Source: Nocardioides mangrovi
Lineage (GTDB): Bacteria; Actinomycetota; Actinomycetes; Propionibacteriales; Nocardioidaceae
DNA length: 64,000 nt
NCBI RefSeq assembly: GCF_020073815.1
Contig: NZ_JAIQZJ010000001.1
Location: forward strand, 868,001 to 932,000
Direction of reading: 5' to 3'
Made by a program: the position numbers and the translations under genes
Shown here: in pieces, positions 54,179 to 62,166 of the stretch
Layout of the letters: every line of letters begins with the position of its first letter
Position numbering within the stretch: the first letter of the stretch is position 1
The notes under the pieces: generated by a model
Told to the model about the DNA's origin: nothing
What the model saw: only the letters and a program-made list of their open reading frames with translations
Database searches by the model: none

Positions 54179-56275
54179 ATGACACGTCGACCGACCGGGG
54201 GTCCACCTTTGAGTCCCCGACGAGTCGCCGGCTTCGTCGGCCTCCTCGTGCTCCTGCTGCTGAGCGCAGGCGCACCGGCGCTCGACACCGCCTCAGGATG
54301 GGATGCGACGTCCTATGCCGGGTGGCCCGGAGTGGGTATCTCGGCGTGCTTGTTCGTCCGTGGCGGTGGTGCGTGGCGGTGGTGGAACTTCGCCATCCAG
54401 AGCCTGGCGCTGGGTCTGGTTCTCGGGGCTACGTACGACGTTCCCTGGTGGCAGGGAAGCGTGGCCTCCCTCGCGGTGACGGTGCCGGGCTCGTTGTCGG
54501 CCCATTGGGTTCGACCCGGCTCCGTCGCGCTGCGTCGATTCAACGAAGGCGAGGTCGACGCCTACCACGGGACGACCGCGCTCGCAGGGCTCGTGTGCGG
54601 CGTGCTGAGCGCCATGGCCGCCGCTGGAGCCGGACGTGGAGGGGTCGACCAGGTCGTGCTGACGGGCGTGGTCTCGTTCTTCGCGGCCACGACGGCGCAG
54701 CTGGTGCTGCTCCCGTTCGTCCTCCGGCGGGCCGGCGGGTGGTTCACAGCGGGCAACAGCGTTGAGCTCGCAGCGCAGCGCACCATGCTGTTGCTCTTCA
54801 CCGCGGGGATCTTCGCTCCTCACGCGATGCTCCCGGTGACCTTCCTGCTCTTCCCGGTGCTGGGTTGGGCGGCGATCCGCGCGAAAGCTCCTGAGACCCA
54901 CCTGCAGGTCTTGGTGGTCTCGGTGTCCGCATTCGTAGCCGCGCTCGCCGAACGCGGGCCGCTCGCGCTGGAGAGCATCTCTCACCACGATCAGTTCGCT
55001 CCCCTGCTCGTGTACATGTTCATGGCGTCGGTCTGCTACCTGCTGGTCCCGCTGGCGTTGACCGTGGAGCGACTGACGTCGGTGACTCGGCAGGCGACCA
55101 GGGCTGCCACGACCGTGCAACGGATGCTGGACTCAGCGACGGGCACCGTGTTCATCGCCACCGATCTCGACGGCCTGGTGACTCACTGCAACCCTGGGGC
55201 GGAGGCCGCGATCGGGGTGAGGGCGGCCGATCTCATCGGACGCTTCACCTTCTCGCTCCACGCGGAGGAAGAGGTCCGTCGACAGGCTGCCGCGCTTGGC
55301 GTCGACGGCAACGATCACCGGGGGCGGTACGAGGCCGCGGTCTCGGCTCAGATGGCTGCCGGGCTCAGGCGAGACTGGGAGTTCATCCGCGGCGACGGCG
55401 CACGGCGGGTCATCTCGCTCAATCTCAGTCGCCTGACCGAGCCCGGCGGCAGACCACTGGGCTACATCGCCAGCGGTGAGGACATCACCGAGCGCGTCAG
55501 GGCGCAGCAGGCACTGGAGCAGGCCTACAGACGGGAGCGGGCCGCGGCCGAGGCGTTCCGATCCGCCGACGAGATGAAGCAGGAGCTGGTGTCCATCGTC
55601 AGCCACGAGCTCCGCACCCCGATCACGAACATCAATGGCTACGCCGAGTTGTTACGGGACGGGGACATGGGCAGGCTCTCCGACTCCCAGGCGATGGCCG
55701 TGGCGAGGATCTCGCGCAACGGCACGCGCCTCCATGGGCTCGTGGACGACCTGCTGACCCTGTCGCGGGCCGAGGCAGGTGGGCTTGCGATCGACGTGAG
55801 GCCGGTCGATCTCAACGATGTCGCCTTGGCGGCGCACGACATGGTGACCACGCAGCTGGCCAACCGCAACCTGGTCGTCCGGGTGAGACTCGCGCCCTAT
55901 CCGGTGGTGGTGCACGGCGACCAAGGACTGCTCGAACGCGCCGTCGCCAACCTGTGGAGCAACGCCATCAAGTTCACGCCCGACGGAGGAACGATCGATC
56001 TCGGCGTCGGCATGGAGCGGGGACCTTCGTCGCGCAGTCTCCGGTTCATCACCGTGCAGGACAGTGGGATGGGAATCCCCCCGGCCGAGCACGAGGACGT
56101 CTTCACCCGGTTCTACCGCACCGCAGCCGCGGGCGAACATGCGGTCCAGGGATCCGGCCTGGGTCTCAGCATCGTGAAGACGATCGTCGAGCAGCACGCT
56201 GGAACGATCGTGCTCGACTCGGCTCCGTCCTCGGGGACCACCATGCAGATCCGCCTTCCCGCCCCGAGCTCCTAG
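54179..56275 (+). CDS. Membrane-bound hybrid-free histidine kinase with PAS domain
   Basis: Sensor kinase of 698 residues. About eight membrane spans (MASE1-like) occupy residues 20-310, a PAS domain spans 325-450 (SATGTVFIATDLDGLVTHCN), then HisKA with SHELRTPITNINGY near 510 and the HATPase boxes NLWSNAIKFTPDGGT, QDSGMGIPPAE and GSGLGLSIVKTIVEQH. The signal is unknown. ATG 54179 is used; another ATG lies about 110 bases upstream. Third-position GC is lower and wording less uniform than in neighbouring genes, so acquisition is possible. The convergent response regulator is of the NarL class, not the usual partner of a HisKA kinase. Confidence 0.85.
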   Translation: MTRRPTGGPPLSPRRVAGFVGLLVLLLLSAGAPALDTASGWDATSYAGWPGVGISACLFVRGGGAWRWWNFAIQSLALGLVLGATYDVPWWQGSVASLAVTVPGSLSAHWVRPGSVALRRFNEGEVDAYHGTTALAGLVCGVLSAMAAAGAGRGGVDQVVLTGVVSFFAATTAQLVLLPFVLRRAGGWFTAGNSVELAAQRTMLLLFTAGIFAPHAMLPVTFLLFPVLGWAAIRAKAPETHLQVLVVSVSAFVAALAERGPLALESISHHDQFAPLLVYMFMASVCYLLVPLALTVERLTSVTRQATRAATTVQRMLDSATGTVFIATDLDGLVTHCNPGAEAAIGVRAADLIGRFTFSLHAEEEVRRQAAALGVDGNDHRGRYEAAVSAQMAAGLRRDWEFIRGDGARRVISLNLSRLTEPGGRPLGYIASGEDITERVRAQQALEQAYRRERAAAEAFRSADEMKQELVSIVSHELRTPITNINGYAELLRDGDMGRLSDSQAMAVARISRNGTRLHGLVDDLLTLSRAEAGGLAIDVRPVDLNDVALAAHDMVTTQLANRNLVVRVRLAPYPVVVHGDQGLLERAVANLWSNAIKFTPDGGTIDLGVGMERGPSSRSLRFITVQDSGMGIPPAEHEDVFTRFYRTAAAGEHAVQGSGLGLSIVKTIVEQHAGTIVLDSAPSSGTTMQIRLPAPSS

Positions 56276-56367
56276 TGCTGCGGGTGGAAAGTATCTGGAT
56301 GGTGGGTGTCGTCAGGGTGCGTGCACCTGCGTGGTCGTCGCGTCCGTGGTCGTTCAGGCGCCACCGC

Positions 56368-57021
56368 TCAGCGGGTCGTGTCGATCACGCGGAGCCGGTC
56401 CGGCTCGAAGCCGTTCTTCATCCCCCAGGCGACGGCCTGCGAGCGCCGGCCGACGTCGATCTTGCGGTACGCCGTCCGGATGTAGGTCTTGACCGAGTTG
56501 ATCGACAGGTAGGTCCGCTCGGCGATCTCCTGGTTGCTCAGCCCCTGGGTGATCAGGGCGACCACCTCCGCCTCGCGAGCGGTCAGGCCGTGCTCGCGTC
56601 CGGGCCAGTCTCCGCTCGCCCCGGCCCCGACCTCGGTCGTGGACTCGGGCGGCGTCACCGTCTCGCCCCGGTGGACGGCCTCGATGCCGGCGACGATCTG
56701 GTCGGCAGCGAGCCCCTTCGACAGGTAGCCGCGCGCGCCGCGGTCGATCGCCTTGCGCACGAGCGCAGGCTGGGTGTTCCAGCTGAAGATGACCACCCGG
56801 GCATCGCTGCCGCGCACCAGGTCCTCCAGGTCGACGCCGTCACCCTGGATCTGGCCGAAGGTGTCGTAGAGGATCACATCGACGTCGCTGATGACCGGGA
56901 GGCCCGAGTCGAGCTCGATGATCCCGATCCGGTCGTGGTGGGGCGCGAGCATGGCGGCGACGCCGGCGACCACGAGCTCGTAGTCGTTGACGATCGCCAC
57001 GCGGATCGGCGTGGAACCCAT
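56368..57021 (-). CDS. Response regulator, NarL/LuxR family
   Basis: A 217-residue regulator. Receiver domain residues 1-120: VAIVNDYELVVAGV, phospho-acceptor Asp in VDVILYDTFGQ near residue 53, Ser in VIFSWNTQ and Lys in GYLSKGLAADQI. LuxR-type HTH at 145-200: LTAREAEVVALITQGLSNQEIAERTYLSINSVKTYIRTAYRKI. A cognate kinase would be of the HisKA_3 type, and none is present, so the pairing with the convergent kinase is doubtful. TAGGGT ends six bases before ATG 57021. Confidence 0.9.
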   Translation of the reverse strand: MGSTPIRVAIVNDYELVVAGVAAMLAPHHDRIGIIELDSGLPVISDVDVILYDTFGQIQGDGVDLEDLVRGSDARVVIFSWNTQPALVRKAIDRGARGYLSKGLAADQIVAGIEAVHRGETVTPPESTTEVGAGASGDWPGREHGLTAREAEVVALITQGLSNQEIAERTYLSINSVKTYIRTAYRKIDVGRRSQAVAWGMKNGFEPDRLRVIDTTR

Positions 57022-57027
57022 GGAACA

Positions 57028-57033
57028 ACCCTA
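57028..57033 (-). promoter_or_regulatory. -10 box of the response regulator gene
   Basis: Minus-strand TAGGGT, six bases from ATG 57021. Confidence 0.5.
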
Positions 57034-57139
57034 GTCCGCGGCGCGCCGTCGGTGACCGCAATGCACGTGATCGGTGCGATCGGGTCGACACGCGCGTCAA
57101 TGCCGGGTTTCCGGACTCGCGCGGGTTAGAAAGGACTCG

Positions 57140-57166
57140 GCCCCGCTTGGTATGAGCTCGCGGGGC
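57140..57166. terminator. Terminator hairpin downstream of adenosine deaminase
   Basis: GCCCCGC/GCGGGGC stem with a 13-base loop between the adenosine deaminase stop and the response regulator promoter. Confidence 0.55.
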
Positions 57167-57188
57167 TCATTTCATTTCGGAGCCGGGC

Positions 57189-58232
57189 TCAGTCGACGGC
57201 AGCAGCGGCGTACGCGTCGATCTCGCCGAGCACCCGCGCCTTCACGTCCTCCTCGGCGAAGGACACGCGCACGGCGGTCCGCGCGAGCTCGGCGACGCCG
57301 GCCTCGTCGAGGCCCAGCAGGTCGGCGGCGATCTCGTACTCGCGGTTGAGCGTGGTGCCGAACATCGGCGGGTCGTCGGAGTTGACCGTGATCGTCACGC
57401 CGGCCTCGCGGAACGCGATGATCGGGTGCTCGTCCAGGGTGGCGACCGCCCGGGTCGCGATGTTGGACGACGGGCACACCTCGAGCGGTACGCCGGCGGC
57501 GGCGAGGTGCGCGAGGAGCTCGGGGTCCTGCGCGGAGGAGGTGCCGTGGCCGATCCGCTCGGCGCCGAGCAGCCGGACCGCGTCCCACACCGTCTGCGGG
57601 CCGGTCGTCTCGCCGGCGTGCGGGACGCTGTGCAGACCCGCCGCACGCGCGGCGTCGAAGTGCGGCTGGAACTGCGGCCGCGGGACGCCGATCTCCGGCC
57701 CGCCCAGCCCGAAGCCGACCAGCGCGTCGGTGCGGTGGTGCAGCGCGTAGTCGAGGGTGGCGTCGGCGGCCGGGAGACCGGACTCACCCGGGATGTCGTA
57801 GATCCAGCGCAGCACCAAGCCGAAGTCGCGCTCGACGGCGACCCGGGCGTCCTCGATGGCCTCCGTGTAGGCCTCGATCGGCATGCCCAGGTCGGCGGCG
57901 TCCGGGCGCACCGAGGTGTACGGCGTGCAGGTGAGCTCGGCGTACCGCAGGCCCTGCTCGGTCGCCATCTCCCGCCCGATCTCGTGGGTGAGGTAACGGA
58001 TGTCCTCCGGGGTCCGGATCAGCCCGACGACGGCGAGGTACACCTCGACGAAGTGCGCGAAGTCGCGGAACTCGAAGAAGCGACGCAGCTCGTCGGGGTC
58101 GCTGGGCACCGTGCCCGGGTGGCGCTCGGCCAGCTCGGAGACGATCCGCGGCGACGCGGACCCGACGTGGTGGACGTGGAGCTCGGCCTTGGGGAGGTGG
58201 GCGATGAACGTGGAGAGGGACTCGTTCGGCAC
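57189..58232 (-). CDS. add: Adenosine deaminase family protein
   Basis: Zinc amidohydrolase of 347 residues. Zinc and catalytic residues: LHVHHVGSASPR near residues 17-29, HAGE near 200-203, GHGTSS and NSDDPPMF. The entry motif HVHHVGS replaces the HLDGS of textbook adenosine deaminases, which places it in a distinct actinobacterial branch; substrate could be adenosine or a related 6-aminopurine nucleoside such as aminodeoxyfutalosine. GTG 58232. It is separated by 27 bases from the DsbA-like gene on the same strand. Confidence 0.82.
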   Translation of the reverse strand: MPNESLSTFIAHLPKAELHVHHVGSASPRIVSELAERHPGTVPSDPDELRRFFEFRDFAHFVEVYLAVVGLIRTPEDIRYLTHEIGREMATEQGLRYAELTCTPYTSVRPDAADLGMPIEAYTEAIEDARVAVERDFGLVLRWIYDIPGESGLPAADATLDYALHHRTDALVGFGLGGPEIGVPRPQFQPHFDAARAAGLHSVPHAGETTGPQTVWDAVRLLGAERIGHGTSSAQDPELLAHLAAAGVPLEVCPSSNIATRAVATLDEHPIIAFREAGVTITVNSDDPPMFGTTLNREYEIAADLLGLDEAGVAELARTAVRVSFAEEDVKARVLGEIDAYAAAAVD

Positions 58233-58259
58233 CCGCCGATCCTGCAGACCGGGATCGCG

Positions 58260-59006
58260 CTACTGCAACTCGGCGATGAGGTTCTTCGCGAGGTCGTCGA
58301 CCGTGGTGCCGTCCTGGAAGACCTTGCCGTTGAGCAGGATGGTCGGCGTGCTCTGCACGCCGGCCGAGCCCGCGGCCTTGGTCGCCTTCGTGACCCAGTC
58401 GGTGCCCTCGTCGCCCTCGATCGCGTCGCGGACGTCGGACTCCTTCGCGCCCGCCTGGACGGCCAGGTCGGCGAGGTCCGAGCTGGTCGGGAACGACGAG
58501 CTGGACTCGCTGGGCTGGTTCTCGTAGAGCAGGTCGTGGAACTTCTTGGCGATCTCCGAGCCCGACTTGTCCAGGACGATCGAGAAGGCGCCCGCGGAGC
58601 GCACCGAGTAGCTCGACGGGTCCCCCTGGCCGAGCAGGTCGAAGGGGCGGTACTCGACCTGGACCTTGCCGTCGGCCGCCAGCTGAGCGAGGTCGTCGCG
58701 CGAGGCCTTCTCGAGCTCGCCGCAGTAGGGGCAGAGGAAGTCCTCGTAGATCACGACCTTGTTCGGGGCGTCGTCGGGACCGATGGCCACGCCGTACTGG
58801 CTGCTGGAGCTCGCAGCGTCGGCGTTGACGTCGGTGGTGTCGTCGAGGCCACGCGAGATCAGGAAGCCGGCGAGCACGATGACGACGAGGGCGATGACGA
58901 CGCCGCCGACCATCAGGTTGCGGCGGCGGGCCTCCTGCCGGCGGCGCTCCTCGAGCGCAGCTGCAGCCCTGGCGGCGCGGTCCTCGGCACGGTTCTTCTT
59001 CGACAT
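58260..59006 (-). CDS. Membrane-anchored DsbA-family thiol oxidoreductase
   Basis: A 248-residue protein: basic, helical N-terminus (residues 1-30), one membrane anchor near 31-52, a Ser/Asp linker, then a DsbA thioredoxin fold outside the cell with FLCPYCGELE near residues 91-100 and cis-Pro in QSTPTILLNG. It probably catalyses disulfide formation in exported proteins. Start ATG 59006 overlaps the stop of the MauE-like gene (TGATG), its likely membrane partner for reoxidation. Confidence 0.88.
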   Translation of the reverse strand: MSKKNRAEDRAARAAAALEERRRQEARRRNLMVGGVVIALVVIVLAGFLISRGLDDTTDVNADAASSSSQYGVAIGPDDAPNKVVIYEDFLCPYCGELEKASRDDLAQLAADGKVQVEYRPFDLLGQGDPSSYSVRSAGAFSIVLDKSGSEIAKKFHDLLYENQPSESSSSFPTSSDLADLAVQAGAKESDVRDAIEGDEGTDWVTKATKAAGSAGVQSTPTILLNGKVFQDGTTVDDLAKNLIAELQ

Positions 59007-59476
59007 CAGCTTCCTTCGGGGACGGTACGGCGGAACATCAGCGAGTCCAGCGAGAGTCTGCTCGTCGGCAGCCAGGCCAGGTAGAGGGAGCCGACCAGCA
59101 GGGCGGCGTCGCGGGCGATCTCCCAGGGGTACTTCGACGCGGCGTCGGGGTCGTAGCCGCCCCCGCCGAAGCACCCGCAGTCGATGGTGATCCCGCGCGC
59201 CCACGCGGAGGAGATGCCGACGATGAACGCGACGAAGAGGATCGCCGAGAGCACCGCCGCTCCACGGGTCAGCAGACCCACCACGAGGCACAGGCCGACG
59301 ACGAGCTCGACGACCGGCAGGAGCTGCCCCACGGTCGGCACGATCGAGGACGGCAGCAGCTGGTAGGCACGGACGGCCGCGACGCTCTGGGCAGGGTCGG
59401 GCAGCTTGACGACCGCTGCCGCGATCCAGACGCCCCCGACGACCAGGCGCACGACCAGGCCGATCCACTCCTTCAC
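59006..59476 (-). CDS. MauE/DoxX family membrane protein
   Basis: A 156-residue protein with four spans of the MauE/DoxX fold and an exposed Cys pair in TIDCGCFGGG near residues 99-108. MauE proteins pass electrons from a DsbA-like partner to the quinone pool. Coupled to the downstream DsbA-family gene. GTG 59476 is preceded by TAGGGT with a seven-base gap. Confidence 0.85.
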   Translation of the reverse strand: MKEWIGLVVRLVVGGVWIAAAVVKLPDPAQSVAAVRAYQLLPSSIVPTVGQLLPVVELVVGLCLVVGLLTRGAAVLSAILFVAFIVGISSAWARGITIDCGCFGGGGYDPDAASKYPWEIARDAALLVGSLYLAWLPTSRLSLDSLMFRRTVPEGS

Positions 59477-59483
59477 GCCCCCG

Positions 59484-59489
59484 ACCCTA
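59484..59489 (-). promoter_or_regulatory. -10 box of mauE-dsbA
   Basis: Minus-strand TAGGGT, seven bases from GTG 59476. Confidence 0.5.
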
Positions 59490-59541
59490 GAGGGGGCGCC
59501 TGAGCCGGAACTGAGAGTCGGAGGTCCCGGCCTTCCCCGAC

Positions 59542-59547
59542 TAAGGT
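59542..59547 (+). promoter_or_regulatory. -10 box of orn
   Basis: TAAGGT, eight bases before GTG 59556. Confidence 0.4.
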
Positions 59548-59555
59548 GCTGTCCC

Positions 59556-60209
59556 GTGAACGACAGACTGGTCTGGATCGACTGCGAGATGACGGGACTC
59601 GATCTCGGAGCCGATGCGCTCATCGAGGTCGCGGCCCTGGTGACCGACTTCGAGCTCAACGTGCTGGGCCAGGGCGTCGACCTGGTCATCAAGCCCTCCG
59701 CGGAGTCGCTGGACCAGATGAACGACTTCGTCCGCGACATGCACGAGAAGTCCGGCCTGCTGCGCGAGCTCGACTTCGGGATCACGCTCGACGAGGCCGA
59801 GGAGCGGGTGCTCGCCTACATCAAGGAGCACTGCCCCGACGGCAGTCGTCCCCCGCTGGCCGGCAACACCGTCGCCACGGACCGGGCCTTCCTGGCCCGG
59901 GACATGCCCCACCTCGAGTCCTTCCTCCACTACCGGATCGTCGACGTCTCCTCGATCAAGGAGCTCTCGCGGCGCTGGTTCCCACGGGCCTACTTCCAGG
60001 CGCCGGCGAAGCGGGGCAACCACCGGGCGCTCGCGGACATCCAGGAGAGCATCGAGGAGCTGCGCTACTACCGCGAGGCGGTGTTCGTGCCGTCGCCCGG
60101 ACCGGAGAGCGACGTCGCGCGGGCGATCGCGCACCGGCACGGCGGGGCGCTGACCGGACTGTCCGACGACGTACCGGCCGCCGAGCCCGATTCCACGAAC
60201 GGCGAGTAG
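59556..60209 (+). CDS. orn: Oligoribonuclease
   Basis: 3'-5' exonuclease of 217 residues that finishes RNA decay by degrading very short oligonucleotides, including pGpG. DEDDh catalytic residues: Asp and Glu in WIDCEMTGLD near residues 8-17, Asp in IVDVSSIKEL, His and Asp in HRALADIQESIEELRYYR. A C-terminal extension of about 35 residues goes beyond the E. coli length, as in other actinobacteria. Confidence 0.95.
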   Translation: MNDRLVWIDCEMTGLDLGADALIEVAALVTDFELNVLGQGVDLVIKPSAESLDQMNDFVRDMHEKSGLLRELDFGITLDEAEERVLAYIKEHCPDGSRPPLAGNTVATDRAFLARDMPHLESFLHYRIVDVSSIKELSRRWFPRAYFQAPAKRGNHRALADIQESIEELRYYREAVFVPSPGPESDVARAIAHRHGGALTGLSDDVPAAEPDSTNGE

Positions 60210-60215
60210 TTCCCC

Positions 60216-60221
60216 TAGAAT
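60216..60221 (+). promoter_or_regulatory. -10 box of tRNA-His
   Basis: TAGAAT, 27 bases before the tRNA. Confidence 0.4.
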
Positions 60222-60248
60222 CTCCGACGGTCCTCCGGGACCGCCTTG

Positions 60249-60324
60249 GTGGGTATAGCTCAGCTGGTAGAGCGCTGCGTTGTGGTCGCAGATGTCGCGG
60301 GTTCGAGTCCCGTTACTCACCCCA
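60249..60324 (+). tRNA. tRNA-His (anticodon GTG), CCA encoded
   Basis: Full cloverleaf: acceptor GTGGGTA/TACTCAC with the extra G at 60248 facing C73, D arm GCTC...GAGC, anticodon stem CTGCG/CGCAG with loop TTGTGGT, T arm with TTCGAGT. CCA follows at 60322-60324. Confidence 0.95.
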
Positions 60325-60328
60325 GTCA

Positions 60329-60374
60329 GAGAGGGCCGTCGGCCTCGCGAGGGCGAGGTCGGCGGCCCTTTCTC
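60329..60374 (+). terminator. Terminator after tRNA-His
   Basis: Long hairpin GAGAGGGCCG.../...CGGCCCTTTCTC with CTTTCTC at the exit. Confidence 0.7.
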
Positions 60375-60426
60375 ATGCCCGTTCCGACTGCCTTGTCATT
60401 TTCTTGCGACACCCGTGCACCAAAGA

Positions 60427-60445
60427 ATGTGACCACAAGCTGTCA
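60427..60445 (+). promoter_or_regulatory. Shared 19-bp element, copy A (regulator promoter)
   Basis: ATGTGACCACAA-gc-TGTCA, 21 bases before the regulator start. It overlaps the -35 position of a CACAAT box (60454-60459) that lies six bases from the ATG. It matches copy B at 17 of 19 bases with identical spacing. Confidence 0.7.
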
Positions 60446-60465
60446 ATTTCAGTCACAATGGGCGA

Positions 60466-61824
60466 ATGCAGGAAGCACTGATCGACCTCAGCCGCACCAT
60501 CGACCTCGCCACCCTGGGCGACCGGGTCCGCGCCGCACGCCTGCGCGCCGGCCTCACCCAGGCCCAGGTCGCGGCCGACACGATGTCCGTCGGCTACATC
60601 TCTCGGATCGAGAGCGGCAGCCGCCGCCCTGACCCCACGCTCCTCGAGACGATCGCCGAGCGCCTCGGCGTGACCGTCGACGAGCTGCTCGTCGGAGTCT
60701 CCCCCGACCGGATGCTGGAGCTGCGGGTGATGCTCGACCACGCCGAGCTCGCCCTGGGCACCGGCTCCCCCCAGGCGGCGCTCGAGCCGCTGGCCCGGAT
60801 CCTCTCCGACCCGCAGACCGAGTCGGTGCCGGACCTGCGCCGCCGCGCCAGCTACCTGCAGGCCAGCGCGCTCGAGGGCACCGGCGACCTCGAGGCGGCG
60901 ATCATGCTCCTCGAGGACCTGGCCGAGAGCGGCCAGCAGGACCTCCAGTGGCTGACCGGCCTGACCACGCTGTGCCGCTGCTACCGGATCTCCGGGGAGC
61001 TCGGCCGGGCGATCGAGATCGGCAACCGGGGCATCCGCTTCATCCAGGAGCACGGCCTGGAGGGCCTCGACGAGGCGATCCGGCACACCCTGAGCATGTC
61101 GTCGGCCTACTTCGAGCAGGGCGACACCGGGTACGCCGCGCGGCTGTGTCGGCGCGCCATCGAGCGCGCCGAGGAGACGGCGTCGCCGATCGCCCGGGCC
61201 TCGGCGTACTGGAACCTCTCGGTGATGGAGTCCGAGCGCGGCAACGCCGAGCTCGCCCTGCCGATGACCGAGCGTGCGCTCCGGATCCTGGAGTCGACCG
61301 AGGAGTCGCAGAACATCCCGCGGCTGCGCTCGCAGCTGGGCATGATCCAGCTCCGCACCGACCCGCCGACGCCGGAGGACGCTCTCGAGATCCTCACCCG
61401 CGCCGGCCACGAGCTCGCGTTCACGGGCGCCGCCCCCACGGAGGTGGCGATCAACCGGCTCGGTCAGGCGCGGGCGCGCTTCCTCATGGGCGAGCTGCCC
61501 CAGGCACGCATCCTGGCCGACGAGACCGTCGAGGAGACGCGCAACAGTGCCCCGGTGCTCGCCGCCGAGGGGCTGGCCCTGCTCGGGCAGGTCGCTGCCC
61601 TGGACGAGGGCGCGCCGACGGCACGCACGTACTTCCACGAGGCCGTCCTGCTCCTGAGCGGAGTCGGCGCGGACCAAGCGGTGGCCCAGCTGTGGTTCGA
61701 GCTAGCGGGACTGCTCGAGGGCGTGGGTGACATGGAGGCGGCTCTGGACGCCTACCGGCGAGCGGGTGCCTCGACGGGCCTGGTCAGGCCCGTTGCGGTT
61801 CCCCAGCGCGACTACGTGCGCTGA
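60466..61824 (+). CDS. XRE-family regulator with C-terminal TPR array (RRNPP-like)
   Basis: Transcription factor of 452 residues. HTH_3 domain near residues 18-75: LGDRVRAARLRAGLTQAQVAAD, YISRIESGSRRPDPTLLETIAERLGV. From about residue 85 to 440 the protein is a run of helix pairs of the TPR type (for example LQASALEGTGDLEAAIMLLEDLA, AYFEQGDTGYAARLCRRAIERA, AYWNLSVMESERGNAELALPMTERAL, EGLALLGQVAALDEGAPTARTYFHEA). This is the plan of RRNPP receptors, which bind short secreted peptides re-imported by oligopeptide permease. Its gene ends 15 bases from the stop of a small secreted peptide gene facing it. Probable -10 CACAAT gives a leaderless start. A non-peptide TPR regulator remains possible. 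Confidence 0.85.
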   Translation: MQEALIDLSRTIDLATLGDRVRAARLRAGLTQAQVAADTMSVGYISRIESGSRRPDPTLLETIAERLGVTVDELLVGVSPDRMLELRVMLDHAELALGTGSPQAALEPLARILSDPQTESVPDLRRRASYLQASALEGTGDLEAAIMLLEDLAESGQQDLQWLTGLTTLCRCYRISGELGRAIEIGNRGIRFIQEHGLEGLDEAIRHTLSMSSAYFEQGDTGYAARLCRRAIERAEETASPIARASAYWNLSVMESERGNAELALPMTERALRILESTEESQNIPRLRSQLGMIQLRTDPPTPEDALEILTRAGHELAFTGAAPTEVAINRLGQARARFLMGELPQARILADETVEETRNSAPVLAAEGLALLGQVAALDEGAPTARTYFHEAVLLLSGVGADQAVAQLWFELAGLLEGVGDMEAALDAYRRAGASTGLVRPVAVPQRDYVR

Positions 61825-61839
61825 GCAACGAGTGGTGGT

Positions 61840-61977
61840 TCAGCAGCACCAGTGGTTGCCGCCGGCGGTGGTGACCTTGCTGGAGTCGGCGGCGGAGGCG
61901 GGCGAGACCGCCTGAGTGACGCCCAGGAGCGACAGCGCGACGACGGCGGCGACGGCGACCTTCTTGACTGCGTTCAT
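61840..61977 (-). CDS. 45-residue secreted peptide precursor ending in HWCC
   Basis: Small exported precursor: MNAVKK basic start, hydrophobic core VAVAAVVALSLLGVTQAV, signal-peptidase site near SPASA-A (residues 25-30), then about 15-16 mature residues ending NHWCC. AAGGGGAA lies seven bases before ATG 61977, which decides the start; a longer reading upstream passes through the promoter. It is tail-to-tail with the XRE-TPR gene and its promoter carries the same 19-bp element. Best explanation: a signal peptide for that regulator, or a target peptide controlled by it. No known family recognised. Confidence 0.7.
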   Translation of the reverse strand: MNAVKKVAVAAVVALSLLGVTQAVSPASAADSSKVTTAGGNHWCC

Positions 61978-62020
61978 GACACGTTCCCCTTGTCTGTTGT
62001 GATCCCACATCGAGCGTGTG

Positions 62021-62047
62021 TGACAAATTGTGGTCACATCTTGTCAA
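62021..62047 (-). promoter_or_regulatory. Shared 19-bp element, copy B, with TTGACA box (peptide promoter)
   Basis: Minus-strand ATGTGACCACAA-tt-TGTCA at 62039-62021, directly after TTGACA (62047-62042). The arms TGTGAC and GTCACA form a perfect inverted repeat with an eight-base spacer. The region 61978-62289 holds only this promoter and two downstream hairpins. Confidence 0.7.
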
Positions 62048-62166
62048 GTTATGTGCGAGAATGGGAACAGATCCGCGCACGAGATAGTGGTCCCGGCACC
62101 CCAGGTGTCCCCCCACACCCCATCCGCCGGGCCACTTCTCGGGCGTGCGCGGCCTATCAACACCGC

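Noticed and set aside
53795..56275. Genomic island integrated at tRNA-Arg
   Set aside because: No integrase and no repeated tRNA 3' end downstream were found, despite the odd composition of the kinase gene.
61978..62037. 20-residue N-terminal extension of the small peptide
   Set aside because: It would put the start inside the promoter element and ahead of the clear AAGGGGAA ribosome-binding site.
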